Below the pieces are notes generated by a model. It was not told where the DNA came from and did not search any database. It saw nothing but the letters and a program-made list of their open reading frames with translations. The translations under genes and the position numbers were made by a program. Shown one piece after another: positions 27,113-39,700 of a stretch of 64,000 bases of DNA; position 1 is the first letter of the stretch, and every line of letters begins with the position of its first letter. The DNA lies in assembly GCA_013397075.1 (NCBI GenBank), contig VWZS01002681.1:299313-363312 (forward strand), in the 5' to 3' direction. Origin of the DNA: Rhabdornis inornatus (lineage: Eukaryota > Chordata > Aves > Passeriformes > Rhabdornithidae).

Positions 27113-28595
27113 TAAAGGGCTTGTGATACCATGCAGTACCTTGTTAGAGAGCCTTGTCTGCTTCCTTTCTAAGTCATTCAGCTTGCTGCTGTGGAGCGTT
27201 GGCTTTTACAAATTCGCATCTGGGTAATATCTGCAATCTGTTTCAGGACTGGAGATTGCTAAACTGCCAAGAATGTCTTAGTTCCCAAGCGTGAACTTCC
27301 TCCTTCAGGTATGTTTCTAAGAAAATCTTGGTCCCTGGGACACAACTTCTCAGCCGATCATGCTTTCATAGGGGTGAAAAACCATAGGTAACCCTGCACT
27401 CTAGTTTACTCCATCATAAAAGCAGCATGCGCTCCCCAGTATTTCTTCAGGGTATTCTGTTTTTCTTTGGTTCTTTTAGGCGTACAAGAGAAATGGCAGG
27501 AACATCCATCAAGTCACGATGCTTAGCTCTCAAAATTAGGAGGGAAAGCAAGTTATCTTTCCGCTTAATTTCTTTTTTCTTGCTTTTGTATTCTAGATAG
27601 TGTAGGTGGAGTTCCAATTCTACTTAGACAAAAAGGCAAAACTCATGGGCAAAAGATACACTATTATTTTACTCCTTTTAAACAGTTCAATTTAAACTGC
27701 TAGACAGGTTTTATAGCAAAATTCCTGTATTTTTGTATTGTGAACAGATTAGAACAATAATCTGGCGTTTGTGTTTTAGCATGGGTATGATTCTGTGTCT
27801 CAAAGAGGAAGAAAAAAAAGGGAGAATTTAGTTTGCTTGCAGGTTCTTCCTTTGAGGGCTTGAATTGTATTGCTTTATGGAATATGTTTTGCAATGAAAA
27901 TGTTACAATCTTTTGCCCTAAGCCCTCTGGAAACTCTAAGCAGCTCTATTAGATAGACAACCGTCTTAGATGAAGTTAACATCTTCTGTATGTGCATTTC
28001 TGGTGCTCAGGTACTTTATACAAACCTGTATTTCTTTCCTTCTTATCACATGAAATGGTGAAGATTTTATGACTCTAATCATCATCATCTGCAAGCAATA
28101 TGCCAAAGGAAAAGGATGCCAGGATTGCATTCCATTGCTGTTTCTGGCCTGTGAGCACTATTCCAACCAAAACACTATCAGGTATTCATTGGAATAAGGA
28201 ATAAGTTCACGGTGTGCCACTGAACTCCACCGTATATTCAAAAGTGTTTAGTGAGAAATTAAAAAGCAGTAGAATGCTAAGAAATACCAAAAACTAAGTA
28301 CATTTTACTTGTGGCAAAGAAAGTACAAACATATCTTGAAAGCATTATGAGCAACTTTTTCTCTGTGAGTTTATACTGACTGCATTACACACAGATAGTA
28401 AAGGAGGAATTAATTATATCAGCCACCAAGTAACAACCAAAATCTCACAGGAGTAAGAACACCATTTAGAAGCACCCACCTAGAGAGTAATCTCTGGAAT
28501 GCTCTATAATTGGCTTTGTATCTTGCAAGTGCATCTGTACAGGTCTTCTCTACACTGCAACGTTACTCTGCTTTCACACTGTGGGCAAATCACGT

Positions 28596-28622
28596 AATGG
28601 TTTCATGTTTATTGAAACCATT
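28596..28622. repeat. Inverted repeat AATGGTTTCA / TGAAACCATT
   Basis: Perfect 10-bp arms are separated by seven bases. Confidence 0.9.
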
Positions 28623-31600
28623 GTATAAATTTCCTTTGTTGCTTAATAGAGCAGGAGATTCCAGTGAAAATCTTACCTGACCTGAAGAGGGCTTGTCTTA
28701 ATTCTTGATGAAATGCAGTTTAATTCCTCAGGCTTTACCTCATGTGTTTTGTCTATTCATGCCCGATTCAACATTTAACCAAGTTGACGTGGAGACTCTT
28801 GGGCAGTTTGCACATTGTGCAAAAGCACTGCTTTGACCATAAAATTGTTGTTAGAGACCGTCAAGGTCTATCACCTGCCTGGAAATCAGTTTCTAAAATA
28901 TTACTGGGATTCTCTCTAAGCAGGAGAATGAACTTGTCAGGGCCTAGAACGTGCACTGAGTAGCTCTGAATTCTGGCATCCATGCTGTTTGCCAGTGTCA
29001 TTGTGGTTATATAATATCATGCCTTCCTGGACCCCTCTAGTGTTTCATCCATCCAGGATGTTGAGTAAACTTCAGATCTGGATGCTGCATTTACTAACAA
29101 AGACAAAAGAACAAACAGACCCTCTGACCATATTCCCAGAAGGACTCCAGTATTTTTCTGGGCTGCCTTCCACACAGTCATTCAAATGCTGAAAAGCCCA
29201 AAGAACATACTGTTTCTTTTTAGGTGCTTTCAATTCCCTGTCCACTATGTCAGGGATTTTCATCCCCAGGAAACCTCAGAATAAAGGAAGCCAGTCAACC
29301 ATCTGCTGAACAGCATGTGCAAAACACAAGGTTTTCTGACCTTGGACAAAATCTGTCTTGATTCCAGAGAGACTCACACAGTCACAGAGGGTTTGCATGA
29401 GTGGTCTCCCTCCCAAGATATTTCCCCAGGGCTTTGGTACTACACAGCACTCCAAGGCTTTTATTCCCCCCCTCAGGTTCCTTTGGGCTACAGACATGTC
29501 CCTGCTGTCTCAGGACTGTTTTCAGCAGGATGCTGGGTGATGATCAACAAGTGAGGTTTAGGACAGTATTTTTCCACTGGATGTTCCAAGACTCTTTTCA
29601 GGAGCCAGGCCCATGCAGCCCAAACTTAGGTCTGTATTGCTGGGTACCACAGTTGCTTAGCCACAGTTAATGCCTTACTTGTCTTCCTATGCATAGGCTA
29701 GAAAGGTACATCATCACAGAGGCTGTCAACATACAAAGACAATGACAAACAGCATTATCTGGTGAATCTTCTCTAGGCTCTGAAATACAGAATGAGATGA
29801 GACAGCCTCTGATTTTTTCATCTCTTGATAAAAAGACAAGAAAAGACCTCTCTTTTCGTCCATGTTCCTCTTCAAACTGGTAAATCTTCATGTTGTCTGA
29901 CAACACTTAGAATATCTTAAGCCAAACTGTGCCAGAAACTGTTAACATTTGGGTTTGCATCCTGCAAGATGCTTTGCTCTCCCAGCTCTCAGTTGGTAGC
30001 CCAGTACCATTTTCAAGTAATTTTTCATCAGATATTTTTGCCTTTTGTAGCTGAAATACAAACCTCTAGTGGGTCCAAGTTCTGTCTCAAAGAGACATTG
30101 TTGCTCCTGCCCCTTTACCACCATTTCTGGATCATTGTGTTCCCGCAGCTGTGTTGTTCACGTTTTCCACTTGCAGTCAGGTAACCCAGCCCAAGCAATG
30201 TTTGTCACAGCTCCAACAGAAAACCTTTCTGCCCTTATTGCTAGTCAGATCAGAAAGAATGAAGTGATTCAGCTGACTGCATGAAAAACATAAATAATCT
30301 TCTTAGGCCACTCTGGGATCTAATAAGGAGGGAATAAGCCTCAGTGCCTGCCCCTGTATCCAGCACCCCTTGCACTGCTGCTGCTATAAGTGACAGTGGC
30401 CATCCCTGGGGACTGGGACCTTAGCCAGCACTTGGCAGTGTCTCTGTGCAGTTCCTGTCCCATCAGCCTTTCCACTCTATCACATTAGGAGAGGTCCCAT
30501 GTGCCCTGCTGAAATTCTCCCAGCTACAGTGCCCTGGTTATTTAACTTTTCATGTGCAAAGGAAATATTTTGAAATCTCAGGTATTAACACATTTAATAG
30601 TGGACATCACTGTATAAAATTTTGCTTGGTAAAGACAGGTCTCCCATATATACAATAAAGGCAAATAAGCAATTAAAACTATCTAGTAATGAAAAAAATG
30701 ATGACAGATGGCTCAAGTCACATGCATTACTGCAGTCTACTGTAGCAGTTCCAAATATCAAAAAGGGGTTCCTTCTTTTCCAAAATAGAGTTGTCTTTGA
30801 GTACAAACATTACATTAAATAACTGATTTCATCATTTTGAGCATAAAAATGGATTTTTAGTCAAAAGAAAGTTTCTATTTTACTTATGTAATTATCAGCC
30901 TTATTAATATTTACATATATAGACATAACTTAATATATAAATATCCAAACTATTCTTTCAAAAACAGGCCTCGGTAAGTGTGCTTTTATTTTATTAGGTT
31001 TTATTAATTCGGTTGTTACTTGTGTTGGTTTCTCTCACGTTAATTTTAAGTGTGTGTAGGTGAGTATGTGTTTAGAGCTGTACACCAAATACAGAGATTC
31101 GCACAGACCCATTGAACACAGTTGGCATTTCTTGTTTCCAAATAGTTTTCAATTTTCCCAGGACATTCTATCTCCTCCTTGCAGAATGGTTTGGCCACGA
31201 TTTCTAATTGTATGAGTCAGATGTTCTTCCTTTTCCATAGCCTCCCACTTTTGTATCAATCTTTTCCAGATTCATGGAGCAAAGAAATAAAAAGCATTTT
31301 AGAACGGAGTGATGTAATGAAAGACTCTGAATTTTAAAAAATAGTAGTTTTTTAATCTCTGAAAATAAACTGGCTAGTTTGTGAATTAAAAATGTACAAT
31401 TACCAAAAAGCAAGCAACAGATATTTTTGATACAAAGAGATTTTCTTTCTGTAAATATGAATTTTAATTTAATAACTTTCCAGTCATTTCCTTGGCATAG
31501 ATTTTAAGCCACAGATGAGACATTTAATTAATTTTTTTTCTATTCCCTAGCACAGAGAATTCCAGTCAAAAAAAAAGTAACCCTCATGACTCCCTTGCAT

Positions 31601-34600
31601 CAAATAGTCAGACTTGAGGGGCCAGCCCTGAAGCCAGATGAAAGTTTCTTTTCCCACACTGGTGAAAGCAAAACCTAATTGCAGACAAATCATTATGGCA
31701 GAATGTATTTCCCCTAATATTCCCCTAATGTAGTAAGTGTTTGGATAAAAGAAAGCTGAACAAAGCAATTTGATCCTTTCTTCTGCTGGCTATAGGGCCA
31801 GCACTTCAGCTTGTTAGTTTCTTAGAAACCCAGCTAGTCTGACAACAATTAGGTAGACCCAATCAGTTCCAGGAATGTACTGATTTATTGCAGCTTTATT
31901 GCAAAAAGAAGCCAGATAAGTAACGGGGAGAAAGTGCACTAGCAGAAACTTTTGAAAAAGGAGGGGCTTGGCATCCAGCGACATTTTTTTCGATTTCTTA
32001 AAATATGCCATCCAAATAGAGACTTGGAAATAGGTAAGTGGACTGATAAACTCTACTGCAGAAGAAAATAGTCTGGCTTCTGACCCATTATGCCTGTGTC
32101 AGTTCTAATGAGGAACTCTGAAAGCTCTTCGTTCAGCAACTCAAAAAGCAACAGCGAACAGTGGAGAGCATGACACTGCCTCAGGGGGGCAAGCCTCACC
32201 AACAGGCTAATGACAGACATCTGTCTCAAATTAAATAAACATGCTGGAAATGAATGAAGACAGATGTTTTTAAAAGTCAAATATATGGCTGAAAATCTTT
32301 CCAAATTCATAGGAACTTTGCTCTTAATGTGTGATCCCTGTGTACTCAGAACTTTGCCAGAGGCCTCCCACTCCAACAGTCTGTTCCAAGACCCTACAGG
32401 AAGACATTAAATACTGAATTTCTGATTCTTCCAGAGTATTTGGAAATAACAGATTTCAAAACAAAATCTATTGGAAAAGTTGTGAACTATTTATACAGAA
32501 AGATCTTTATTTATGTGGGAACATATATGAAACAATCTCTAACCCTGTTTTGGTATATAGCCTACTTTTATTCTGCCAGAGGAAATACAAGCCCCAAGTC
32601 CAGGTGGGCTGGGAGCCTGATGTGCTCTAGGTACCTGCATTGCTTAAGACAGGTTTGGTAACGTTTCCTTCTGGTAAGGAACTTGTGTGTGAAAGATTAA
32701 ATCGTGGAACTGCGTGGAACCCTGGCTGGCAGCTGACACTGCTGCAAGGTGTGAGGGAGTGGGGAGTGGGAGGCATGGGCTGAGCAGGCATAGCTGTGCT
32801 TGTGTTCAGGGAGTCTGGATACACAGTTTAATTTTAAAGACACGCTCGTGTTTAAACCACTAAATCAGCAAAGCTGTCAAAGTGTAGTCTGAATATGTGG
32901 ATAACTGTTTATACATAACAGATGCCACTTCAGGAGAAGTCAACATAATTCCCACCAACTAACCCTGTGCAAAAAGCCCACAAAAACAGATTAATGCCTT
33001 TAAAGTCAACAAGACCTTCTCAAAACAAATCTTCAGACTGAGAGTTCTTTGTATCTATGACATTTTCATTGGCAAAAATGTGCTGGATGATTCCAGTTAT
33101 CACAATAGTGCATAAAGACAGATGTCCTGTAAGTCAGGCCCCAGAATGTCTAGCATGTAGATAGTCTCAAGTACTACCTGAAATAATGCTCAGAAACGAA
33201 CAAAGAGAATAAACGCCATGCATTCTTTATGGTTTGCATCACCAGGCAAACACACACATATCTTATGCCGTCATTACTAAACCACATTGTTAAAAAATTT
33301 AGTAGCTTGGGAAAGAGTACTTGAAATATTGCAATCTCAATTTTAAGAGGTTGTGACTGTGCAAAACTAATCCATATTAGTATCATGTTAGTTGTACTAT
33401 CTCATACCATATTTGCATATGCTACGAAAAGGGTTTAACAGCCTAAACCAGAGACTTAGGACTTCTGACAAGCATCAAAACCAAAGGCATTGAAATTCCT
33501 TGAGAAATACTGTGCTTATGTTATTTCTGTCTCCAGTAAAAGCAAATATGACTGTCATAAATGCTTTGGGGACAATAATCACTTTTCACAAACTCATCAT
33601 CAGGGTTTCAAAATCTTGGTAGGTCCCAAGAGTTTAAAAATACAGTTAAATACCTACTCTGCATTTAAAACCATCCCCAAGTTTAGTTTTTAGCTGTCCC
33701 TGCCTCTGAACCCAAGCTAATTATCTTCAAGTAGTTGAGCACTGTAGTGATTATTGACAATATTCCATAAAGCACTTACTCCCTGTGGTAGTGTACAGTA
33801 GGAAATGATGAGATGTAAGGGTATTTAGTATTTTTTTCCCTACTAACAGACCACTAATAAGGAGCATTTATATTTGTTCTTAGATGTCAAGGTATTTTGG
33901 AGAAAGCAAACCAAAGTAATTATACCAGTAACACTACCTTTTTTTCAACTGAAAAACACTATAAAAGGAAAGTAGAGATTTAGGTGGCACTGTCTTTCAT
34001 TCTCAGATAAGGAAAGTGGGTCATGGGGAACTAAGTGCCTTGGTCAAAGACACCTGCAAACTTTATCTGTCAGCTCTGCTGACAGCTATGATGCTTTTTT
34101 TTATATATATAAACACATATATCTTTATATTGCTGTAAAGATAAGTCATATCCATTTCCATATTAGCTCAGCTCAAAAGTAGCTGTGAGAGCCATGATCC
34201 TTTCTCACAGTTCTGTAAAATGTCCCATGAAATAGAAATACTGTTTGATTGACTGTAGTTACACATCAAAGCAAGTAGTATAAAGTCATGTGCATAATAA
34301 GCAAAATTTCTGGGTCAGTGGAGAAAAGCCTTTGGCAAAGGGATTCAAATCAACAAGTGTACATTGATGGGGGAATTAGAGAAAGTTTCTCTTGCATGAG
34401 AGACAATGGCTAAACCTTACACGACTTCAAAAGTGCCTCTATTAAAATACAAAAGTGTGTTATCTTATTGTCACAGCTGAATACATCCCAGATTTAGCTG
34501 CTGTTTCATTTCTAATACTTGAAATTTCACTGCATTTTCTGATAAATGTTACAAAATTACATTCATATTTTTATAAACTCATTCCAGTGTGTTTAGAGGT

Positions 34601-35159
34601 CATGTTCTAGATAGTATACAATCCATAGCTTCCACATCTTACTGTGTTTCTGGATGTCTTTATTCATGAAACTGTTAAACCAACAAAAGAAATAAGACCT
34701 GAAATATCACTGATTGTACAAATTCTTTTGGTTACAGTAAGATCTGTTTCTGAGGTAAACATGCTATCATTTCTCTGTCCTAGTGTCCTAAAATAACTGC
34801 TGTGGTCATGTCAATATTCATTCACAAATCCGTATGAATAGATTTTAAAAATCCCAACTTTCACTTTCCTGTGCTTTATCAGCTTTGATAGGTGCACAAA
34901 AAATGCAGAACTTAAGATATGGTACATTTTTAGTAAGGTAGATAGAGAGAAGCTTCTCCCTTTTGATTTCACTGTTATTTTTCTGCATAAAGTTTATTTT
35001 CCATGACACAAAATTAACTCTTCTGGTGTTTATTTATGTCTGCTTACCAGCAGGCATTTAACTCTAAAATGAGTCCCTAATCCTTCATGTGTGAGGTATT
35101 ATATGCAGGTTATAGGACATATGAACTGTAATGTTCAGAAATACCATATTTTGGGTCAT

Positions 35160-35280
35160 GTATAGAGCAGTGTGTATATGTATTGAGATATATGTATATC
35201 TAAATCTGTATCTATAGCTATATCATCTATATCTATATATACATATACTTGCCACATACATATGTGTATGTGAAAATATG
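35160..35280. repeat. Degenerate TATC/TATG-type low-complexity tract
   Basis: About 120 bp made of ATAT, ATCTAT and ACATAT words, consistent with a decayed microsatellite. Confidence 0.8.
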
Positions 35281-36029
35281 CATGCACCACACAAGAGAAA
35301 AATCTTAAGTAGGAATTACTCTTCTTTCTGAAGAAGATTGCTGCTCAGTGCTAAGGAATGTAGCAGTCCTATTCATAGCAATTTCTGACACAGCGTTTAG
35401 TATAACCATACACAGACATAACAAGCAAAAGAGCTGGAAAATATTTGTGTAGTTATTAAGTGCTAATAAAGCTGATAACGAGCCCAACTACCACAGACAT
35501 TATGCAACATGGAGTAGTAAGGTCTGTTTATAAAAGATGTGGTTTACAAGAGCTGGAGTAGAATTTTTTTAAGGGCTAGCATTACTCAGCAAGTTTCATA
35601 TGTTGGAGTCAATCCTTTCATTTCTCTGGGGATTTTAGATGCTAAGTTCTAGCTTGTCATAGGGAGTATATAGTTCATGTTTGTTTTTTAAGTTAGGGAA
35701 AGGACATATTTTGGAGAAAGAGAAGGCATAATAGCAATAAAAGCAACAATAATGTTGCCATGAACTATTTCAGTTCTGTAGTTTAAAATAATTCAGAAAT
35801 GTAATTTGTCCCATGGCAGATGAGATATTAAAATCAACCCTACAGCTAAGTAGATGGAAAAGGGGAAAAGGAAAGAATGACAAGTTGTTCAGTCAACTTT
35901 GCCACAAAGAAAAATATATTAGGCTGCAGTCTCCTTCCTTGCTCCATAGTGTGCTGAAGACAGTATTTGGCCTCAGACATGTTGTTGCCACTTGACACAA
36001 ATCACTGTAGACAGCAACCCATGTTTTGC

Positions 36030-36760
36030 CAAGTGTTTCCAGGGAGGATCATGGGACAGAGCATGTTACCGCTTGCTCTGTGTGAGTTCTTGCTTTCTCC
36101 TTCCTCTTTATCGTTGTGTGGGCACAGAACCAAGGTCTGGGCATTTCGACATTCCGTAGCCTCTCAGCTGTGCCGTTCGTGTTCTCACCGCGCCCTGGCT
36201 GCCACGCCTGTGCCTGTCCTGTCCCTGGCCAGCAGCCCTGCAGGGCCTGGCAGCCATCCCTCGAGCCCCTGCGCTCAACCATCACCCCTGCTGCTGGGGA
36301 ATGGCTTCTCTGCAGCCCTGCCAGGGACTTGCTGTAATTCTGGCCCATCCTGGTGGCTCTCCTCAGCCCCAAGCCCCACACCTCCATGCCTGCCTCCCAT
36401 CTGAAGTGGTGCCATGAGCTGCACCTCCTCATTATGCTCAGGGTTCATTCTCATGTTCCTCCCTTGCCCCAGGTCTCACTCCTTCGTCCCAGCCCTTGTC
36501 CCTGGAACCCTGCCCTGCCATCTGCCTTCTTACCACACCTGGTTCAGATCCTCCTCCCAGCCCCTGAGCTGTATCCCACCATGTTCACTCTGCTTCCAAA
36601 ACAGCACGAGGTCACAGCTCCCCAGTGCTGCTCTGCCTGTCCTACCACCACTCTCAGTCCCTGAAGCTCTGTGCTGCACCCACACTTGTACCACACCTCC
36701 TACCAGTACTCCAGATTCCATGTCTCCTGTCTGCCTTTCCACAAACTGAGCTCAGTCCCA
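36030..36760. other. GC-rich, C-biased block of unknown nature
   Basis: This 0.7-kb segment is far richer in G+C than its surroundings. Its first third (about 36069-36275) has about eleven CpGs. The rest is C-rich on the plus strand and CpG-poor, with many CCTG, CAGCCC and CTCCT words. Open frames occur on both strands (plus 35967-36404, minus 36049-36432), as expected of stop-poor GC-rich DNA, and their translations are low in information and not recognised. Candidates are an old promoter or CpG island, a non-coding RNA exon, or a decayed retroelement LTR. I cannot choose between them. Confidence 0.5.
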
Positions 36761-39700
36761 CTGTCCTATATCACGACTGCTTGGTGGCATGTAAAAAACT
36801 CAACACAGACACTGTCCAAACCTCACTTGTGGTTTATTCTCTAAAGATGAACACTGAGTTTATACTTTACTGAGTGTAGAAATCTATTTGTTAATCTGTC
36901 AGATGGGCGTGAAATGAAATGCAGGACAAGATTTCAAGTATCATAATGCTCAGATGGTTCCAGGGATGGCAGGTCTCTGCACTGGCCTGTTGTGACTCAC
37001 TCTCTATATCTCCTGTAGCTAACTTCACATGATTAAGTGTGTTCCAAATTTTACTTTTTCTGTCCTGATCTTCTTAGACTTAGACTGAGTCCACTGACAA
37101 TTGTGGTTATCATTATTCCTGAACTACAAAAACTCTTAAGCTATGAGAGATTTATTTTTCTGAAGTTTTCTTATCATTATGGCATTAAGTAAATTTGACA
37201 TATTTTTCCTAATTTTCTTTCCTTTTTTTTCCTGTCTGCTTAAGTGAAAGTGTGAAGAATGAAGTCCTTTCTAGTTTCATATTTGATATCATAACCAAGA
37301 GATTTCTCATCTACTATCTAAGCACGTATGTTTTTGATCATCAGAAGAAAAAAAAATCTTTATTTCTGGCTCAATGATCTCTGACATATACCAGAAAAAC
37401 GTCTTCTTCTTGTTGACGATGTCTTGAAGATAAAATATTGTTTTCTCATCTTGTTTTGACATGTCCATATGTTTCTTTAAATTACTTATTTAAAATGAGG
37501 ATTGTCAAATCAACTCTTAGGGTCTGAAGTGCAGTTCCAGTGGCGTCTGGATCCTTGTTAATAAATAGCTACAGTTAGAGTCTTAGAACTCAGATGCAAA
37601 TGCACATCTCTTTTGAACTCTGAGACTCAGTTGGCAGAGGAGAGTTTCAGTTAAGTTTCAGACTATACAGACTTTGAGAGAGCATAAATATTGTATTTTT
37701 ATTTTACAAAAACATACCTGGAGTGAAAATATAAATTTTACTTATAGTGTTTCATTGGTGCATTGAGAACATTTTTGTATTAACGGAAGTATTTAATGAA
37801 CGTTTAACTCTTCAAATACTTTGGCTGCATTACTAAAACAATGTAGATCCATGTCAACTCACCCAGTAATGCAAGAATCAGAATGGAGAACACCATCACT
37901 GAAAAGTATTTGCATCACAGTGAAATATTGACTTTTCATAGAATTCTGAAAAAAATAAGAACCAGAATGCCAAAATACTGCATTTTGACATAATCAGAAA
38001 AAAGTCCCCTACATTCATGATTCTAAAACATTAATATCCATTTGCTTATGTTTCAAATTGATTCAGTATGATCAGTATTTCCTTCAATGTCTTCAGGGTG
38101 ATGGAGTTTGAGGAGTTTTCATGTCCCCATTTTCTGAAACATTCCAGTAAAAAAACTCATTAAAATGCAGCACACAAAGATTTTGAAAGGCATCATCCTT
38201 TGCAGGTTTCATTAGTTGCATCCTGCAAAAAACAGCACTGACTCTGGTGCCAGGGATGAATCTGCAACATCTGCAGTGAACTGAGTGCCATCAGGACTGT
38301 TTATAAACATCTGTTATTAGTTTGGAAAGACATTTTTGTCTTTGCAGGATAAATAGAACCTCTCAGAAGCCAGCATTACTTACATGTGGTTCCCCAAGCC
38401 TTGCTTCTCGTACTGTGTTCAGATAGCAATGTCCTGCAAATGGCAAAGCAGATAATGGTTGTGATCATCCTTTGTGTGTGTCTGAAAAGAGGGCACATCT
38501 CATGTTAGCACCACCTCCCCCATCTGAGACATCTTCCATGTCTGGTTAAGTTAGTCAAGTCAATGACTCAATATTGCAACAACTTTTTCAGGGCTCCATA
38601 CATAATGTGATATAAACATTTTGTATTTACTGCTACTACTCATTCATCAAATTGTTATTTTTGGCAGTCATGATCTCCCCAGAGGAATGAACACTTTCAT
38701 TAAATTGAAAAAGGCTGGACTCTGTATAATATAAATGAAGGAGAATTAACAATGTCTCTTGTTTCCACTTTTATGGGTTTACTTTCTGTTAATTTTAAGC
38801 CATCATCAGAGAAGACTGTTTGGAGCAGCTGCTTCCTAGAGTATACACTGTAGAGATGATTGTTAAGTAAATATTTTGTTGTGTGAAGAGACTGCATAGC
38901 TCCTTCCTGTGTTGCTTACAGACTTTCAGCCCCGTTGACTTCAGACATTTTTACAGTATTTTCTACATCAGTCAACAGCTAACTGACAGAGGGAGTAAGA
39001 TGATTACTGACAATTCTGTGAATGGAATAGCACCATAGCAGCAATAGAATAGGAAAGAAGAAGATTAGTAGGCTAATTCTAGGGACCATAAATAATCCAC
39101 TGTAGAATGACAGAATAACATTTTTAATACCAAAGAGATACCCTGCAAAAGTGCCAAAACCTTGATCAGATCACCTTGGTCAACACTGATCCACATTCAA
39201 CTGTTAATGTCTGGCATCCTCTTAAAGCCCTAGAGCAGAACAATTAGCACAGCAGATACATTTTATACAGTTTGAGAAATGTATGCTCAGTTAGATTAAC
39301 CAGATTTTGGACCAGATGCTACATTTTCAAAGCACAATGGCTTGGGGGAGCTGGAGCATGATAAATCTTGCTGTTCCCTTCTAGAGAGGAAAAGTCAGCT
39401 CCTGGAATATATTCTGGGGCCCCTTCTGTCTCATAAGGACCCTTGCAGCAGGGCAAGCATTGGTCTGATGCTGTGTCCCCTCACTGCAAGGATGAACACA
39501 TTATTTAGTCTAGGTTGGTGTTGGCTGCCTTTTCTGGTAAGGTGGCTGTTTGACTGCAATGGGGAAAAGCCATTATGTAACCCACTACTATTTGGTATTT
39601 CAAGGGAAGATAAATAAATTCTGAGTGTTTGGATAAGCACACTGTTATTCATTGCTTTACAGTATTACAGCTTAGCTGTCCTACACATACTAATTAAAAA

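Larger units (their letters stand above)
24599..36029. other. Intergenic, no gene supported
   Basis: Mostly AT-rich, with two moderately GC-richer patches (about 29,300-29,660 and 30,340-30,540) lacking convincing coding potential. Low-complexity TA tracts lie at 27.08 and 35.2 kb, and AT-rich runs at about 30.9 and 34.1 kb. The minus-strand open frame 32053-32376 (107 codons) is unrecognised and probably chance. Confidence 0.6.

Noticed and set aside
35967..36432. Overlapping 145- and 127-codon frames on opposite strands as a protein gene
   Set aside because: Frames are open on both strands in a GC-rich block, with low-information Ser/Pro/Cys or Arg/Gly-rich translations and no family motif.
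37938..37950. TCATAGAATTCT as a CR1 end
   Set aside because: Too short, with no further CR1 similarity.
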